A stretch of DNA of 64,000 nucleotides from Ochotona curzoniae (taxonomy: Eukaryota; Chordata; Mammalia; Lagomorpha; Ochotonidae), in the NCBI RefSeq assembly GCF_017591425.1, contig NW_024466218.1, positions 11,484,001 through 11,548,000 on the forward strand, written 5' to 3'. The position numbers and the translations under genes are program-made. Positions 42,481-57,400 of the stretch are shown one piece after another. The notes below the pieces were generated by a model. That model was not told the DNA's origin, did no database searches, and saw only the letters and a list, made by a program, of their open reading frames with translations. Each line of letters starts with the position of its first letter. The first letter of the stretch is position 1.

Positions 42481-45400
42481 CCACAGAGCTGGGAGAGCCC
42501 TGGGGTTTGCTTTGATTTTTTCCCACCCGAGTCAGAAGAGTGCAGCGGGGTGCTAAGCTCGCTGGGGAACTGGAAGAACTAGCCAACCATGCTAGCTTTA
42601 AGAACAGGGCGAGCCTGGCATTTGGACCCGAGGGCCAGGATCGCCGAGTGCCTTTGTGGCTAAACGGACCGGGCAGAAACCCAGCTCTATCCGGTTGTGA
42701 CAGATCTTGGCTTGGTTGTTGCAGGTGCCCGGTGGTCGGGGTGGGGTAGCAGTGAAGTGGGCAGCCTCAGGGCGCCTGGAGTGCAGTGGGTGTGGTCTGG
42801 GCTGATGACCAAGGCCTGCTCGCCTAGTAGCTGATTTCGGCTCCTGTTTGCTGCACAAACTCTGTGCTTCCTTTTGGGCTTCCAGGACTGGGTCCTCCTC
42901 CCTGTGTGTTTCCTGTCTGCACGGTGGGGGAGAATACGGAAAGAGCCAAGGGCCTTCTGGGGGGCTCTCCACTCCCTCCCACACTTCCCTGTCTCGGGCC
43001 ACCACCTGCTGGAAGTGGTCCCTCAGCTCCCTGGCCACCCGTACCCTCTCTCTCAAGCGTTTCTTATGAAAATTTCTCTCAATTCAGAAATAGCGACTTA
43101 GGTCGCACAGGTGTGGAGTGTGAGGAGGCCTGGAACCAAATTCCAGGGGCTGGATCACTGAGTCGGTGATTAATTCAGCACCATGCTTCCTTAATGCCCT
43201 TAATCCTCTCCAGCTCCGAGCCCTTGCACCTGCCACCACGGACCAACCTCTGCCCTCTACCCTACCCTGGGGAGCCAGTGGTGTTCTGGGTTCTGCCTGG
43301 TGTTCCCTCCCGTGCCAGGGTGGGATGTGACTGCTGGGATCCCACGCTGGCCTCGGAGCCCCTGGATGCCTACTGTGGGATAGTGCTGTGTGCACCCCCT
43401 TTAATCAGGGGCAGTTCTAGGGTTTCCTCTGCATCAAACTAAGCTCAAGTAGACTCATATGGACTGAGGGTACCAGCTCACTGCTGGGAGGCTTGGAACA
43501 GGTCCACATTTTTTTTTTCTTTCTCATGTAGCCAAATGAACCCAAGAGAGGGCAGGGAAAAACAAACAGACCAAGCCCAAATCAAAGATCTTCTCCCCCC
43601 TCCCATCCTGACATTTTTTTCTGCCAGTTTGACAACTTACCTAAGTGGTAGCCCTGGTGCTGAGCTGTTTGGCTTCACCAACTGTTTGGAGATTTCTTTG
43701 TGTCAGTGATGGGGGTGTGTTGAATTTACAGTTGTGCTGCCAGTGCTTCTGGCAGACTCCTGACCACCCACCCTGGGTGAAACTGGGCATGGCACAGAAG
43801 AGACCTTGGAGTCTACCTTCTTGAAATCGATCTGATGCCAATTAGATTGGGGGTAATTGCCCACATTCTAGTAAGAGCTAAACCTGTGGCATGCTGACCG
43901 GTGTGGGGCAGTGGGCTGGGTGCTGCCATGCACCCAGATGAATGCATCCCCTCTGCAGATGAAGGATGGGGTCCCAGGGGGTCAAAGATGGAGCCGGGAT
44001 CTGAACAACTGAGAGCCTTGGCTTCTGCTCTGTTCATCCCTGCGCTCCCTGGCCTCAGCTCAGGCATCAGGCTCATCTGATGCAGCTGCTTGTTCTGCTA
44101 CCCAGGTTGGCTGCTGGGATGGGACCAAAGGCAGCTCCAGGGTCTTGACTTCAGAGTGGTCCAGTTCTGGCCACTGCAGCCATTTAGGGAGTGAACCAGC
44201 AGATGGAAGGTGTCTCCTTTCTGTAAATCTTCTTTTCCAATAAAAATAAATCTTTTCTTTAAAAAAAGGAAATTTCATTATCCCAATGCAGGCCAGTTAC
44301 GTTAAGCCCCACAGGTAACATTATACTTCAAGGTGAAACACTAAAGTCTGTCCCATGCCTCCACACGCTCACCACACCGGGTGAGATCTGCTGATCTGAG
44401 TAGACCCCAATGTGCATGTGTGTGTCTCTAGCAAAGAGAGGCAGGGTGGGAAGATCAGGTCCATTCCGTGTTCTCTGGAAGCCCCAGGATTGTCAAGCTG
44501 TGTGGGAAAACGGCCTCACCACTCCCCCATCAGGGATGTCACAGGGAACCTGTAGAGCAAGGTAATGAGTCACCCTGTGGTGCCTAGCTTTATAGTCACT
44601 CATCTCCCAAGCTGGCCAGGTGCCTCCTCCTAAGCGAGGTGAGAGGCGTGTTTATCAGGAAGTCTCTGGCTTCGGCTTTAACCTTGGGGCTCTCCCATTG
44701 CTCATGCCCACCCCGGGCTGCATGTAAAAGAACACAACAGAGAGGCTCCGGGAAGTGGGTGGAATGGCATTAGGACTAATTGTGCTGAATAGGTGTGGGG
44801 TGGACTTCTACAAGCAAGACTAGAACACCCAGGGAAAGCAACCTGTGGCTGTCTCCTCTGCTCTCTTTCAGGAACTGTCTACCTCGACCATGCGGGAGCC
44901 ACGTTGTTTCCCCAGAGCCAGCTCACAAACTTCACTGAGGACCTCATGAACAACGTTTATGGTAAAGGCAACATCCAGTCTTCTGTCATTCATCTCCTTG
45001 CAGCTAATACCAGCTGTGAGAGTACCACAGTGCACAGAGCTCAGGCAAGCCCCAGGCTTGTCTGTGTCACACAGCAGTGGTCCGGAGTGTCCTGGTGACT
45101 TCCAGCAGAAGGAGTTGGTCTCGGGAAACATAGAAAAGGTCAAGTGGGCTGTGTTTGCTGGTGGTGAGTGGCTCTGTATAGGACAGAGGGGAGGGAGGCA
45201 GAAGTGGTATTTGTTCATTCATTCATTTACATGGTAAGTTAGAGAAAGATTTTCCTCCTCCTAGTTTATCTCCCAAATGGCCACAACAGCCATGGCTCTG
45301 AATCAGGACAAATCCAGGAGACAGGACATCCGTCTGGATCTCCTGCATGGGTTACAGAAGTCCAAGTACTTGGGCCATCTTCAGCTGCCTTCCCCAGAAG

Positions 45401-48400
45401 TATTAGCTGGAAACTAGATCAGAAGCAGAGCAGCTGGATCTTGAACCAGCCCTTCAATATGGTGTATGCAGACATTGTAAGCAGCTGCTTGACTCAGTCA
45501 CTGTGCCACAATACCAGCCCATTCATAAACGTTTATTGACTTTCTGTGGGGCATGGGACACAAATGAGAACAAAATAATCACAGTCTCTTTCTTTGTGGA
45601 GGCTTTTGATCTAGTCTTGGAAGATAAGACTCTAATCAAGTGATCTCCAAATGAATGTCATTGCCAACTGTTCAGAGCTTTGAACAAAAGGTTCCCCCCG
45701 ATTCCATGAATGTCTCCATCTGCGGAGTGACAGTGGGATTGGCAAGTGTGTGTATGTTGGGAGCACAGGGTGGTGGAGGATGAGCCACAATTCACTTGGA
45801 AGAGAAGGCGGGCAGCGGTGACAGCATGAGCCAGGAACCAGGGAGGTTTCAGCAACTAGCCTTTGTACACGGAGAGGGGAGAAATGTGGACCAGGATGGA
45901 GAGGGAAGTGGGGATAAGGGCCAGGATTTTTATTATTATTATTTTTTTACAAGATGTATTCATTTTTATTGGAAAGACAGATCATATTTATAGAGAGAAG
46001 GAAAGATAGAGAGAAAGTTCTCTCATCCATTGGTTCATTCCCCAAGTGGCTACAATGGCCAGAGCTGAGCTGATCCAAAACCAGGAGCCAGGAGCCTCCT
46101 CTGCGTCTGCCACACAGGTGCAGGGTCTCCAGGCTTTGGGCCATCCTCTACTGTTTTCCCAGGCCACCAGCAGGGAGCTGGAAGGGAAGTGGAGCGGCTG
46201 GTGCATGAACTGGTGTGCGTATGGGATCCCAGCGCTTGCAAGGTGAGGATTTAGTTATGAAGCCATCGACTCAGGCCCCAGAACTTTATTATTTATTTAT
46301 TTTTAAAATATTCATTGACTGGGGCCAGTGTTGTAGCATAGCAAGTAAACCTGCTGCCTGTGATGCCAGTTTTTGTCCCAGCTGTTCCACATCTGATCCA
46401 GTTTCTGCTGATACACCCAGGAAAAGCAGCAGAAGATGGCCCAAGTATCTGGGCTCCTGCCACCCACCTGGGGAATCTGGAAGAAGCTCCTGGTGCCTTC
46501 CTGCCTGGCCAAGTCTTAACCTCTGTGGCTAGGCGTGGAGTGAACTAGCAGAGGGAAGATCTCTCTTTCTCTGTGTTTCTCCTTCCCTCTCTGTCACTCT
46601 TTTATTTATTTGTTTGAAAGGCAGAGTGACAGAGAGGGAGGAAGAGGAAAATCTTCCATTTGTGATTCACTCCCCACCTGGCCAAAAAATGGCCAGGGCA
46701 GGGTCAGGACAAAGCCAGAAGCCAAGAACTCTACCTGGGTCTCCCACATGGATAGCAGTGGTCCAAACACTTGGACCATCTTCCACTGTGTTCCAAATGC
46801 ATTAGCAGGGAGTTGGATCAAAAGTGGAGCAGGCAGGACTGCTGTACCAGTGCTGATGCTGCAGGTGATGGGTTAGCTGGTGGTGTTGCCTGGAGCTCGA
46901 TCCTTGCTCTGGGAACATGGGTTGTCACTGAGTGCATTAATGTGCAGCACTGCAGAGTCGGGAGATAGCTTTGGAAAGTAATAGTGACAGGAGCGGTTGC
47001 AGCGCTGCTGGTGGTAACACACAGATAAGGGGAGCGTCCTCGGTGTGGGTGAGATGGCTGTTCTGTGTGGTTTTCCTGTGCTGCTCTTTCCTCACAACTC
47101 TGTATGTTAGCAACCTGTGTTCCAGATGAGGACATCGCCAGCTTAAGGCTGTGCACTTAGTGGGTGCTGGAGCTGGAGGAGCTATGGCTGAGTCTCCAGA
47201 GCTCACGCCCCTAGGCCCTCACCAGAATGCCCCAGTGAGATGATGTCACAGCAAGGCATGTGTCACTTACCAGCAGGTCTTTAAATCCCAGGAACAGGGC
47301 CCACCAAAGTCCTCACCTTGAACGCACCGGGATCCCATATGGGCGCCGGTTCTAATCCCGGCAGCTCCACTTCCCATCCAGCTCCCTGCTTGTGGCCTGG
47401 GAAAGCAGTCGAGGACAGCCCAAAGCCTTGGGACTCTGCACCAGTGTGGGAAACCCAGAAGAAGTTCCTGGTTCCTGGCTTCGGATTGGCATAGCACTGG
47501 CTGTTGCGCTCACTTGGGGGGTGAATCATTGGACGGAAGATCTTCCTTTCTCTCTGTCTCTCCTCCTCTCTGTATATCTGACTTTGCAATAAAAATCAAT
47601 CAATCAGTCAATCCCAGGAACAGTCTTCAAGGCAGGTGTTGGCCAAGGACTTTATCTGATTGTACTTGGTGATTTGCAGTTACTCCTCCTTCATCCTTTA
47701 CAAGCGTGGTAACCCTGGGAAACGAGCTGGCCTGTAAGGTGGCCTCACAGAGGTGGAGGTGTTTCCTGGCAGTGCAGGGCCAGAGGCCATGAGGATTGGT
47801 ACCAGGTTCTTCTGGGTGTGGAAAATCAACATATGGTAGCCAGAAAAGCAATGCGATCCTTCAATGGTCTTTTGGGAAGCAGAAGAAAAAGAAAAAAATG
47901 AGAAAAACCAAATCCTATCCCTACCTGCATTCCCCATCCCTGGCCCCAAATCCTGCATCACTGTGCACATGTGGCTCTGACCCTGAGAAATGCAGGTGCC
48001 TGGTCTCTGCAGGTCAGGCCTTTCAGCAGGTCTGTGGAGAATCCAGACACTCTGGGGCACCCGGTAGGGGAGGATGTCTTAAAGTCAGCCCAGAAAGAAT
48101 GGACCTGGGGCGGGGGGGTGGCTTTCTCCCTACCCATGGGCAGCTGAGGAGGGACCTGCTGGCTCCCTTCATGTGTTGGGTTTCAGTAGGAATAGAGACA
48201 GGAGCAGTGGGGGGCATGGTCGGGTAACAGGCCTCGATCAAGTGGAGTTCACGGCTGAGTCTCAGGGTTGGAGCGAGGGGCAGCTGCCTAAGGATGTGTT
48301 CTGCCGTCTTATGTTCTATCATAGCACCCCTGGCACCTGTGGCCGACTAGCAGGTCTCTTGCTCTGGCTCGGCTGCTTCCAGGCCAACTACAGCTCTAGA

Positions 48401-51400
48401 ATCCTCTACACTTATGGCAAGCACATAATTCAGTGATTTTTTAAAATTTTTTTTTGTAATTTTACTAAGTGGCACAACTATCATTATACATCAGAATGTC
48501 TTTTCTTCCTCCTGGTTTAATTCCCCATGCCCATCTGTCACTCCCAGCCCTGGACAACCATTGTCATACTCCTTCTGTTACTCTGTATAATGCCCTGTAC
48601 TGGACATTTCCTGTAAATGGAATCAAACACTCTGTGGCCTCTTGTCTGGAGCCTCTTAGCCTATTTTTGAATCTGACTCATGATGTAATCAGCTATTGTT
48701 CCCCTATATTGCCACACAACTCTCCACTGTGTACTATTCTGTATACCCTGTCTGCTATTATATGGCTGTGCCGTGGTTTGTCTGTCTGTGCACCAGCTGA
48801 TGACAGACATTTATGTCACTGCCTGCATTTGGTCATGCAAGCAAAGCTGCCAGTCCTTGTGTGGACATAGTGTCTTTTCTTCTGGAGATACCCAGGAGTG
48901 GAATTGCTGGGTCATGTGGTAGTTTTTGATTTAGCTTTTTTGAGAAATCAAAGGAAAAGGTTTTGAAGGAATGCAGAAATAGAAACTTGACATAGTAATG
49001 AGCTGGCTCTACTTTTGTAACCTGCCAGGTAACCCGCACAGTCAGAACATCAGCAGCAAGCTCACCCATGACACCGTGGAGCAGGTGCGCTACAGGTGAG
49101 TGAGGGGCCACCTGCCAGAGTGGGCCCCTGGGGTGGGGAGGCTTTCTTCCTGCCACCATCTGTGCCCCCTAAAGGCTGAGTTGGGTGCCAGAGGAGCCCA
49201 TTTAAGGGAGATGGTTGTACCACAGTAAGCTTCAGGGTCAGGAGACAGGAAACTTGGGGTTGGGCAGTGGATGCAGAATAGGACAGACCAGAAGCACAGG
49301 CAGGAGGCTCTGATGTGTGTGGCTCAAGGCTTGTGCCAGAGGGGCAAGGAGGAACTCAGGCCCTGGATTTGCTTGCAGAAGGAAAGCAATGTTTCTCTGA
49401 CTTTATTAGGCATCTTTTTGTTTATGTATTTCCCCCTTTCTGCTATTTGTACATTAAACAGCTCTTTGTACTTTCCTATGTTATAGTAATTTGTTTCTGG
49501 CAAATAATCTCAAGTGGTACCTAAAGTTCCTTGAAATAATGTAATTTCAAATTTAAAGTAATATGTTTTACTATAGGGTTGCCAATAGTTTATTAGAAAG
49601 GCAAATTTACAGAGAGAAGGAGGGAAAGAGAAAAATCTTTCATCTGCTAGTTCACTCCCCAAGTGGCTGTAATGGTCAAAGCTGAGCCGATCTGAAGCCA
49701 GGAGCCAGGAGCCTCCTCTGGGTCTTTTACGTGGGTGCTAGGTCCCAAGGCCTTGGGCCATCCTCCACTGCTTTTCCTAGTCCACCAGCATGGAGCTGGA
49801 TGAGAAGTGAGGCAGCTGCAACATGAACTGGCACTCACATGGGATCCTGGAGTGTGCAAGGCAAGGATTTAGCCACTGAACATTGCACTGGGCCCGAAAC
49901 ATATATATTCTAATTAGTGTGTTTGAGAGACCAACACAGAGTGAGAGCGAAAGGGACAGAGACAGACAGTGTGGCTGAACCGGGCCAAGGTGAGAGCTGG
50001 AAACTCATTCCAGGTCCCTCCTAGGGGTGACACAGACCCAGTCACCTGAGCCCGTTACCATTGCCTCCCAGGATCTGCACTAGCAGAAGTTGTTGGAACA
50101 CCAGAAGCAGGTATTGAATTTAAGCAGTCTGATATAGGACACAGGTGTCTCTATTGCTGCACCAAACACCCACCCTAGGGTGGCCACTGCTAAAGACAAG
50201 TTAAAACCCACAGATGACGCAAAACTTGTTACAATGGTGCTAGATAGAAAACCCAAAGAGATGCCATCTTTAACTGCAATTAGATTGCTATGAAGTTTTG
50301 CCCTACCCAGCCAAGGTGGGTTTTAGGAGGTGAAGTAACCTCCTGAAGTTTGAACTTGTTTAGCATCTCGTCCCATGAGTTTATCTACCCCTGCTCTCAC
50401 CTCACAACTGTGGCGAAACCATTCTGGACTTGCCCCCCAGCTGTTGAAGTAGCTAGGTCCTTTTTCATAGCAGTGAAGTAACCCCTGGATGGGCAGCCGC
50501 CCGAGGCTGACTGCAGTGGTGGGTGGCTCTGTGCTTCCTCAGGATCCTGGCTCACTTCCACACCAGCCCGGAGGACTACAGCGTGATTTTCACTGCCGGC
50601 TGCACGGCCGCACTCAAGCTGGTGGCAGAGACATTTCCGTGGGAGTCCCAGGGCCCAGCGAGTGGTGGCAGTCACTTCTGCTACCTCACCGACAGTCACA
50701 CATCTGTGGTGGGCATGAGAAAGGCAATCACAGCCGTGAACGTCACGTCTACCCCTGTCACACCCGAGGACTTGAGGGAGAGCTCTGCTGCAGTCAGTGA
50801 CCCGGACTGCCAGCTCCCACACCTCTTCTGCTACCCGGCCCAGAGTAACTTTTCTGGAACTAGATACCCTCTGTGTTGGATAACAGAGGTCCAGGCTGGG
50901 CAGCGGTGCCCTGTGAACACTCCTGGGAAGTGGTTTGTGCTGCTGGACGCCGCCTGCTATGTGAGTACTTCGTCTCTGGACCTGTCGGCGCATCCGGCTG
51001 ACTTTGTTCCCATCTCCTTCTACAAGATCTTTGGGTTCCCTACTGGCCTGGGCGCTCTGCTGGTCAGTAAACGTGTGGCTCCCTTGCTGCGGAAAACCTA
51101 CTTTGGAGGAGGCACCGCGGCTGCCTACCTGGTTGGTGAGGACTTCTACATCCCAAGGCATTCGGTGGCAGAAAGGTAACTTCATTTTGGGCAGTTGCCC
51201 AGGCCTCTGGTTGGGTTGTATAAGCCATGAGTCTTGGGAGCTAGCTGTTGCTGGCAGGGACAGGCTGGTGGCCAGGTTCTGATCTGGGAAGGCAGGGATA
51301 GGCTAAAGCCATCTCACAGGTGGTTTGGGCACTTCTGCCCCCACCCCTCCTCCATCTGTGGGCTTCTCCCTGATGATTGTGGAACCAGGGCCTGCAGGTA

Positions 51401-54400
51401 AGAGCTGCAAGTAGTAGAAGCAAAAGGCCTTCTGGGCATTAAGGAGGGTGGACCACCTGGCTTTGGCCCTGCAGCATTGATGAGAGGTGGCAGCACTGGC
51501 AATGGGATTTCTTCAGCGTGGGACCCTGTGGAAGGAGTGGGCATACATGCTGGCAGTACAGCCAGTTCTCCAGGGGCTGGAATCAACTCAGCCTGGTACC
51601 CGGAGTGTCACAAGGGTTGATGACACTAGAGGTTCCCAGAGGTGTGGGCCTTGTTGGCATAGGCTCTGAGAGCCCATGGAGAGTGTGGTTCAAGGAAAGC
51701 GTGAGGGCCACCTGCCAGCTGCCCTCATGGGCCAGAGACCTTGGCCCTGGGCTTCTTGTGCTGTGCCTTTTCCTCGGCTGCAGGAGCAGGTGCTGTGGTT
51801 ATGCTGGAGACTCTGTTGGAGAGTGGTGGCCAAGGCCTACAAGGTTGAAGGTGGGAGGGGCAGCTTTCCCTGGTTTTGTGGGAAATCACAGTGTGTGTGC
51901 GTGCGGGGGGGGGGCAACATAGGTTTGGGGGGGCAGACTAACCATGCCACTGATGCCTGGGAAGACCTGGGGTCTCCATGAGAATGTGGGTCAGACCCCA
52001 CAGACCCAAGGATCCTCCAGGTAGGGCTGTGGCTTTAGCAGTGGAGTCAGCTGTTACTGGGTAGGCCTTGGGCTCTTCTGTTGGGAGTGGAGGCTGTCTG
52101 CCCCGCCTCCCCCCATTGAGGTGGCCTATGGCTGATCTCTGTGCACCTGTCACTTCCATCGCTGTAGAGCTTGTGTGGGTGAAGCAGCACCGAATGGTGG
52201 CTGTGTGTACTGAGAGGCTGTGCGATGGCTGTTTCATCTAGGATTTTTCCATAGCAGGGGCTTTCTGAAGCAGCAACATTAATGGAATGAGTGGGTTTAC
52301 TTACCACGTGGTCTAACCCAGTGAGAAAACAATTACAGGCACAGCACCATGCAAATTAAAGGCAGGCCAAGAGGAGCGCTTTCATCTGGCCAACAAGGGC
52401 ATCTGAAGGCCAAGAGAAGTGGGGCAGGTTGTTGGGAATCAGCATGTGGGTGAGCCTGGGCCCCCTCAGACCTCTTTCCTTTGACTGGCAGGGGCAGGCC
52501 ATGGATCATTTTCCAACATATGCCAGGCCAAGATGCCCAGCAGGCAGAAAGTGGTGACTCACCAAGAGAATCCTGTTTTTTTTTTTTTTTTTCCTCCCCT
52601 CATGTGTATTTGTGACGGGAACTCAGGAGTTCTAATACCCAGTTCAGATGCTCACTAAAATCATACCTGGGTCATGAGTTATAAACATAACATGTGGCTA
52701 GCCAGCCACAAACACCTTTTCTAAGAGTTGGTTATGAGTAAATATTTATCAATAATCTGGTAACGTTTTAATGTATGATTGGCCAATAGGATCATTTACT
52801 GATTATATGTGAACTCAACTGTCAGTCAGCTTCTGAGATAAACAATGCTACCCAGGAGAGGATGCAGCACATACCTGGGGGAGGAGCTGCTTGTCATACA
52901 ACAGTCTGCACACATGGTGGGGGCAGCAGGAGGCCAGGCACACAGGTACGCAAAGGGTGCCCCATGGGGCCAGGGGTTGCACAAGACCCCTCTGGCCACT
53001 GGTCACGCAGACTCCATACCGAGTTACTCAATCACTAATGCATGCACGTGGATCAATCATCACTTGGTTATTAGCAGCCTTTTCTCTGCTCCCCGACTCC
53101 TCCTCAGTGCCAGCTCTGGTGATTTTCCCCAAGAGGACTTAACCCTGGCCACCTTGTCCCACCCAAGGGCCGCCAGCCCTTTTGCTGACTGCTTTCTTGG
53201 CTCCTCTATGTGTGTTTGTTGCTTTTTGTGTCTTGTCTCACAGGCTGTAAGCACTCTGTCTACTGTAGCTTTAGCAGCTGGGACGGTGCCCTGCATCCAG
53301 TAGGTGGGCAGTCAAGATTTGCTGGCAACCCTGAACTAATTGTGAAATGCAGACATGACAATGCTTTGACAATCAGGAGGGTATGCATCTGTTGTGTTCC
53401 TGATACCTTTGTAATTTTCACCCAAGCCTGCCACAATTCCACAGGCTACAGGACCACAGACCAGCCAAGAATTTCAGAGCTGTCCACTTGAGCCCGCAGA
53501 GTGGTCAGTCAGTAGTGCCCTCTGGTAGTCAGAGGGCAGTATTTCAGATGCTATGGCACCTGAGGTTACAAGCCCTTTTGACGATTTCCTGGGGATGGCA
53601 AAGCATATCTTGTTGGCTTAGCTTCTCAAGGTGGGGGTTGTGTCTTGGGGCCCTTCAGGACCCACTGCTACCTGAGGAAGGTTGGAGCTGCAGAGCGGGT
53701 CAGGTCCAGAGGCAGGCAGTGTATCTGGTATGCTCAGCTCCTCTTCTGCAGGAGACAATGCTGTAAGGTCGCTGAGGAAAGCTATTGGCAGACTGTATTC
53801 AGCCTATAATCCAAGCCTCATTTTAGAGCACAAAACACACTTGGATTGTGTTGGTCAACCTTGACCTTGTTCCCTTCCTGCCACGGTCACAGATTTGAAG
53901 ATGGCACCATCTCGTTTCTCGATGTGATTGCGGTAAAACATGGATTTGATGCCCTAGAGCGCCTCACAGGTCAGTGTATGTTTTTCTTCCTTAAGTTTTT
54001 GTTTATTTATTTGAAAGACAGAGACAGACAGAGACATCTGCTGTCTCATTCCAAAATACTGCTGCAGCTAGGCCCAGAGCCAGCGTCACAGAGCCTAATC
54101 TGGGTCTCCTAAATAGGTGACAGTGGCCCACCCACTTTGGTCCCTTATCTCCCTGGGTTGTGCATTAGCAGGTGGCTGGATCTGAGGCAGAGGAACCAGG
54201 ACACCAACATAGATGCTCCAATATGGGATGCTGGCATCGTGGCTTAACCCACTGTGCCCATTGCCTGTTCCGTCAGTAGGCATTTTGTCCGTGTAGAATT
54301 TCCTCTTCATTTTTCTGGTTTTTTTTCCCTTGTAAAGATTTATGTAAAGATACACAAAATTGAAAAGATTATGTAAGGAAAGAAATTTCACACACATATA

Positions 54401-57400
54401 TAGAGCTTTGGGAACACCCTTCCCTTCATTCCCCCCCTTCCTTTTTAAATGTTAATTTTTTTAAAAAGATTTATTTACTTATTTTTAATTGGAAAGTCAT
54501 ATTTCTAGATAGAAGGAGAGACAAAGATCTTCTCTCTGCTGGTTCACTCTCCTAGTGGTCGCAAGGACTGGAGTAGAGCCAATCTAAAGCCAGGAGCCAG
54601 GAGCTTCTTCCAGGTCTCCCATGTGTGTGCAGGGTCCCAAGGCCTTAGACCATTCTCTACTGCTTTCCTGGGCCACAAGTGGGGATCCGATTAGGAAGTG
54701 GAGCAGCTGCTGGGACAAGAACCAGTACAAGAACCAGCGGAGACAAGGCAAGGATTTAGCCACTAGGCTATCGTGCCGAGCCCAATTTTAATTTTCATTA
54801 TTATTATTTACTGAAAGTCAGATATACAGAGGAAAACAGAGACAGAGAGGAAGATCTTCTGACTGATGATTCACTCCCCAAGTGACCGCAGTGGCTGGAG
54901 CAGAGCCGATCTAAAGCCAGGAGCCCAGAGCTTCTTCCACCAGGTCTCCCATGAGGGTGCATGGTCCCAAGGCTTTGGGCCTTGCTTGACTGCTTTCCTA
55001 GACCACAAGCAGGGGGCTGGATGGGAAACAGGGCCACCAGGATTAGAACTGGCACCCTTATGGGATCCTGGATGTGCAAGGCGAGGACTTTAGCCACTAA
55101 GCTACCGTGCCAGTTCCTAATTTTCATTTTTTTAAAAAGTGTTTTCTAACTATCTGCTGGTTCGTTTCCCACATGGTTCCAGTGCTTGGAGTTGAGCTGA
55201 TCCAAAGCCAGGACTCAGGAGCTTCTTCCTGGCCTCTCACGTGGGAGCAGGAGCCCAAGGACTTGAGACTGCCTCCTACTGTCCTCCCAGGCCACAAGCA
55301 GGGAGCTGAAAGGGAAGTCGAGCAGCTTATTTTTAAATTTTATTTCCTACTTTTAAATTTTATTTTTTTGAAATCCAGAGGGAGAAAGGGAAGGAAAAAG
55401 GCAGGGAGGTAGGGAGGGAAGGAGGGGGAGAGAGAAAGAGAGAAGCAAAAGGAAAGAAATGTTCCCTCTGCAGATTTATTCCTTAAATGGCTGCAATGGC
55501 CAGAGCTGGGCCAGGTCAAAGGCAGAAGCCTGCAGTATCATCAGGGTATTCCATGTGGGTGCAGGGGCCCAAATACAGGGACCACTACTTTCCCAGTCAC
55601 AGTAGCAAGGAGCTGGATCGGAAGTGGAGCAGCCAGGACTCAAACTGATGCCCACGTGGGCTTAACCCGCTGTACCACATACCAGCCCCCGCATTTGCTA
55701 CTTTTAAGTACAAGTCACTGACAATAGTTCATGCTGTCAAGCAGCTGTCTTTCACTCTCCGTCACCGCTAACGGACACTCTGCCCTTCCTCACCTTTTCC
55801 TCCCTGCCAGGCCCAAGGGCCCTCCACCTGCTTTCCGTCTCTAAGAATCTGCTTCTTGCAGGTGCCTGCTGGAAGAGAACAGTGTCTATTCCTTTGCATC
55901 TGGCTTATTTCACAGGGCGTAATGTTCTCCAGGTTCAGCCAGGTGGAACCGTGAATTCATCCCGTGCTTTACTCCCCAGTGATCACACTGGCCAGGACCA
56001 AGTCAGGCAGAAGTCAGGAATTCCATCTGAGTCCCCTGAGTAGTGGACAGGAACCCAGATGTCTGGGCTGTCACCTGCTGCCTTCCAGGGGTATTAGCAG
56101 GAAGCTAAAAGGGCAGCATAGAGTAGCCTGGACCTTTACCTAGCAACCTGATACAGACTGTGGGCACTCCAAGCAGTGGCTTAGCCTCCTGTGCCACAAT
56201 ACCCACCACCGGATGATATATACTTTTTGCTACCTGTTGCCTTTAAATAGCTTTATGAAAGAAAAAGATGACAAGAATTTCTATGAGAAAAGCCCATAGA
56301 AGCAGCAATGGAGCCAGTGTTGAGCTCCAAAGGACTAAACATTTGTTGTTAGGGTATGCCATTCCATGTTTACAACATGTAGGATTCTTAGCACAGTATC
56401 TGGGGTGCCAGTTATAAGGAGTTTTGTTTTCTTTTTAAGGAGTTGAAAAATGTATTTGAGAGGCGTGTACATAACACAGTGTGGGGGTGAGCAAGCCCTC
56501 TAGTCTGTTGGTTCCCCACCAAAATGCCTGCAACTTGGAGGCCGAACCTGGGGCCCAGGCACTCCGTGGGACTCCCATGTGGCTGGCAGTGGCCCAGGTA
56601 GTTGAGCCATTCTCACGGCCTTCCATGGTCTGCATCCAACCCAGGCGCTCCGATGTGACTCGTGGGCCCCTTAAACCAGCAGCTTAGCTGCTAGGCCAAG
56701 GTCCCGGCCCCAAGCTTGTTTCTTAAAGGAGATTGGGTTTTGCGTCACTCCCATGGTGGTCTCTCTGCATTTCCTGATTGGTCTCCAGGTGGCATGGAGA
56801 ATATAAAGCAACACACCTTCTCGCTGGCGCGGTATACCTACACTGCCCTGTCCTCGCTCCGGTACCCCAACGGAGCCCCCGTGGTGCGGCTCTACACTGA
56901 CACGGAGTTCAGCAGCCCTGAGGTTCAGGGCCCAATCATCAACTTCAATGTGCTGGACGACCGTGGGAATGTCGTCGGCTATTCCCAGGTAGGTTTTTCT
57001 CTTCCTCGGGCTGTGCTTTTCACAGCAGAATGGCTCCCCGCTGGAGCTGGGTGCCTCTCCAGCCGGGACCCTGGGGCGCAAGGCCTCTGTGCTCTGGGAG
57101 CCGCTGTGGTAAAGCCCTGGCACGCCCAGGTCACCAGCAAGTGGCCTCACTTACAGCTATTTCTCTCAATTACTTCAAGTTCTCTTGCTGTGATTGTTAC
57201 AAGGGGACTTTCAAAGGTTGATGGGAAAGTGGGAATGGAAAGAGAAGCTTTGCTGTGGGCATCTGGTGCAGCGGGACCCGCATTTCCTATTCTGGAGTGT
57301 CTGGGTTCAGGTCAGCTTTGCTTTCCACTTGCTAAGCCTGGGAGGCAGCAGGTGACCCAGATGCACCTCTTTCTCTCTTTCTCTCTCCTTTAAATAAAAG

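Noticed and set aside
41954..43169. several open frames in and after the CpG island
   Set aside because: GC-rich DNA has few stop codons. None joins to recognised exons or shows similarity.
50397..51185. 262-codon open frame on the minus strand across MOCOS exon 4
   Set aside because: It is the antisense shadow of a GC-rich coding exon whose + frame matches MOCOS throughout. No similarity recognised in the antisense frame.
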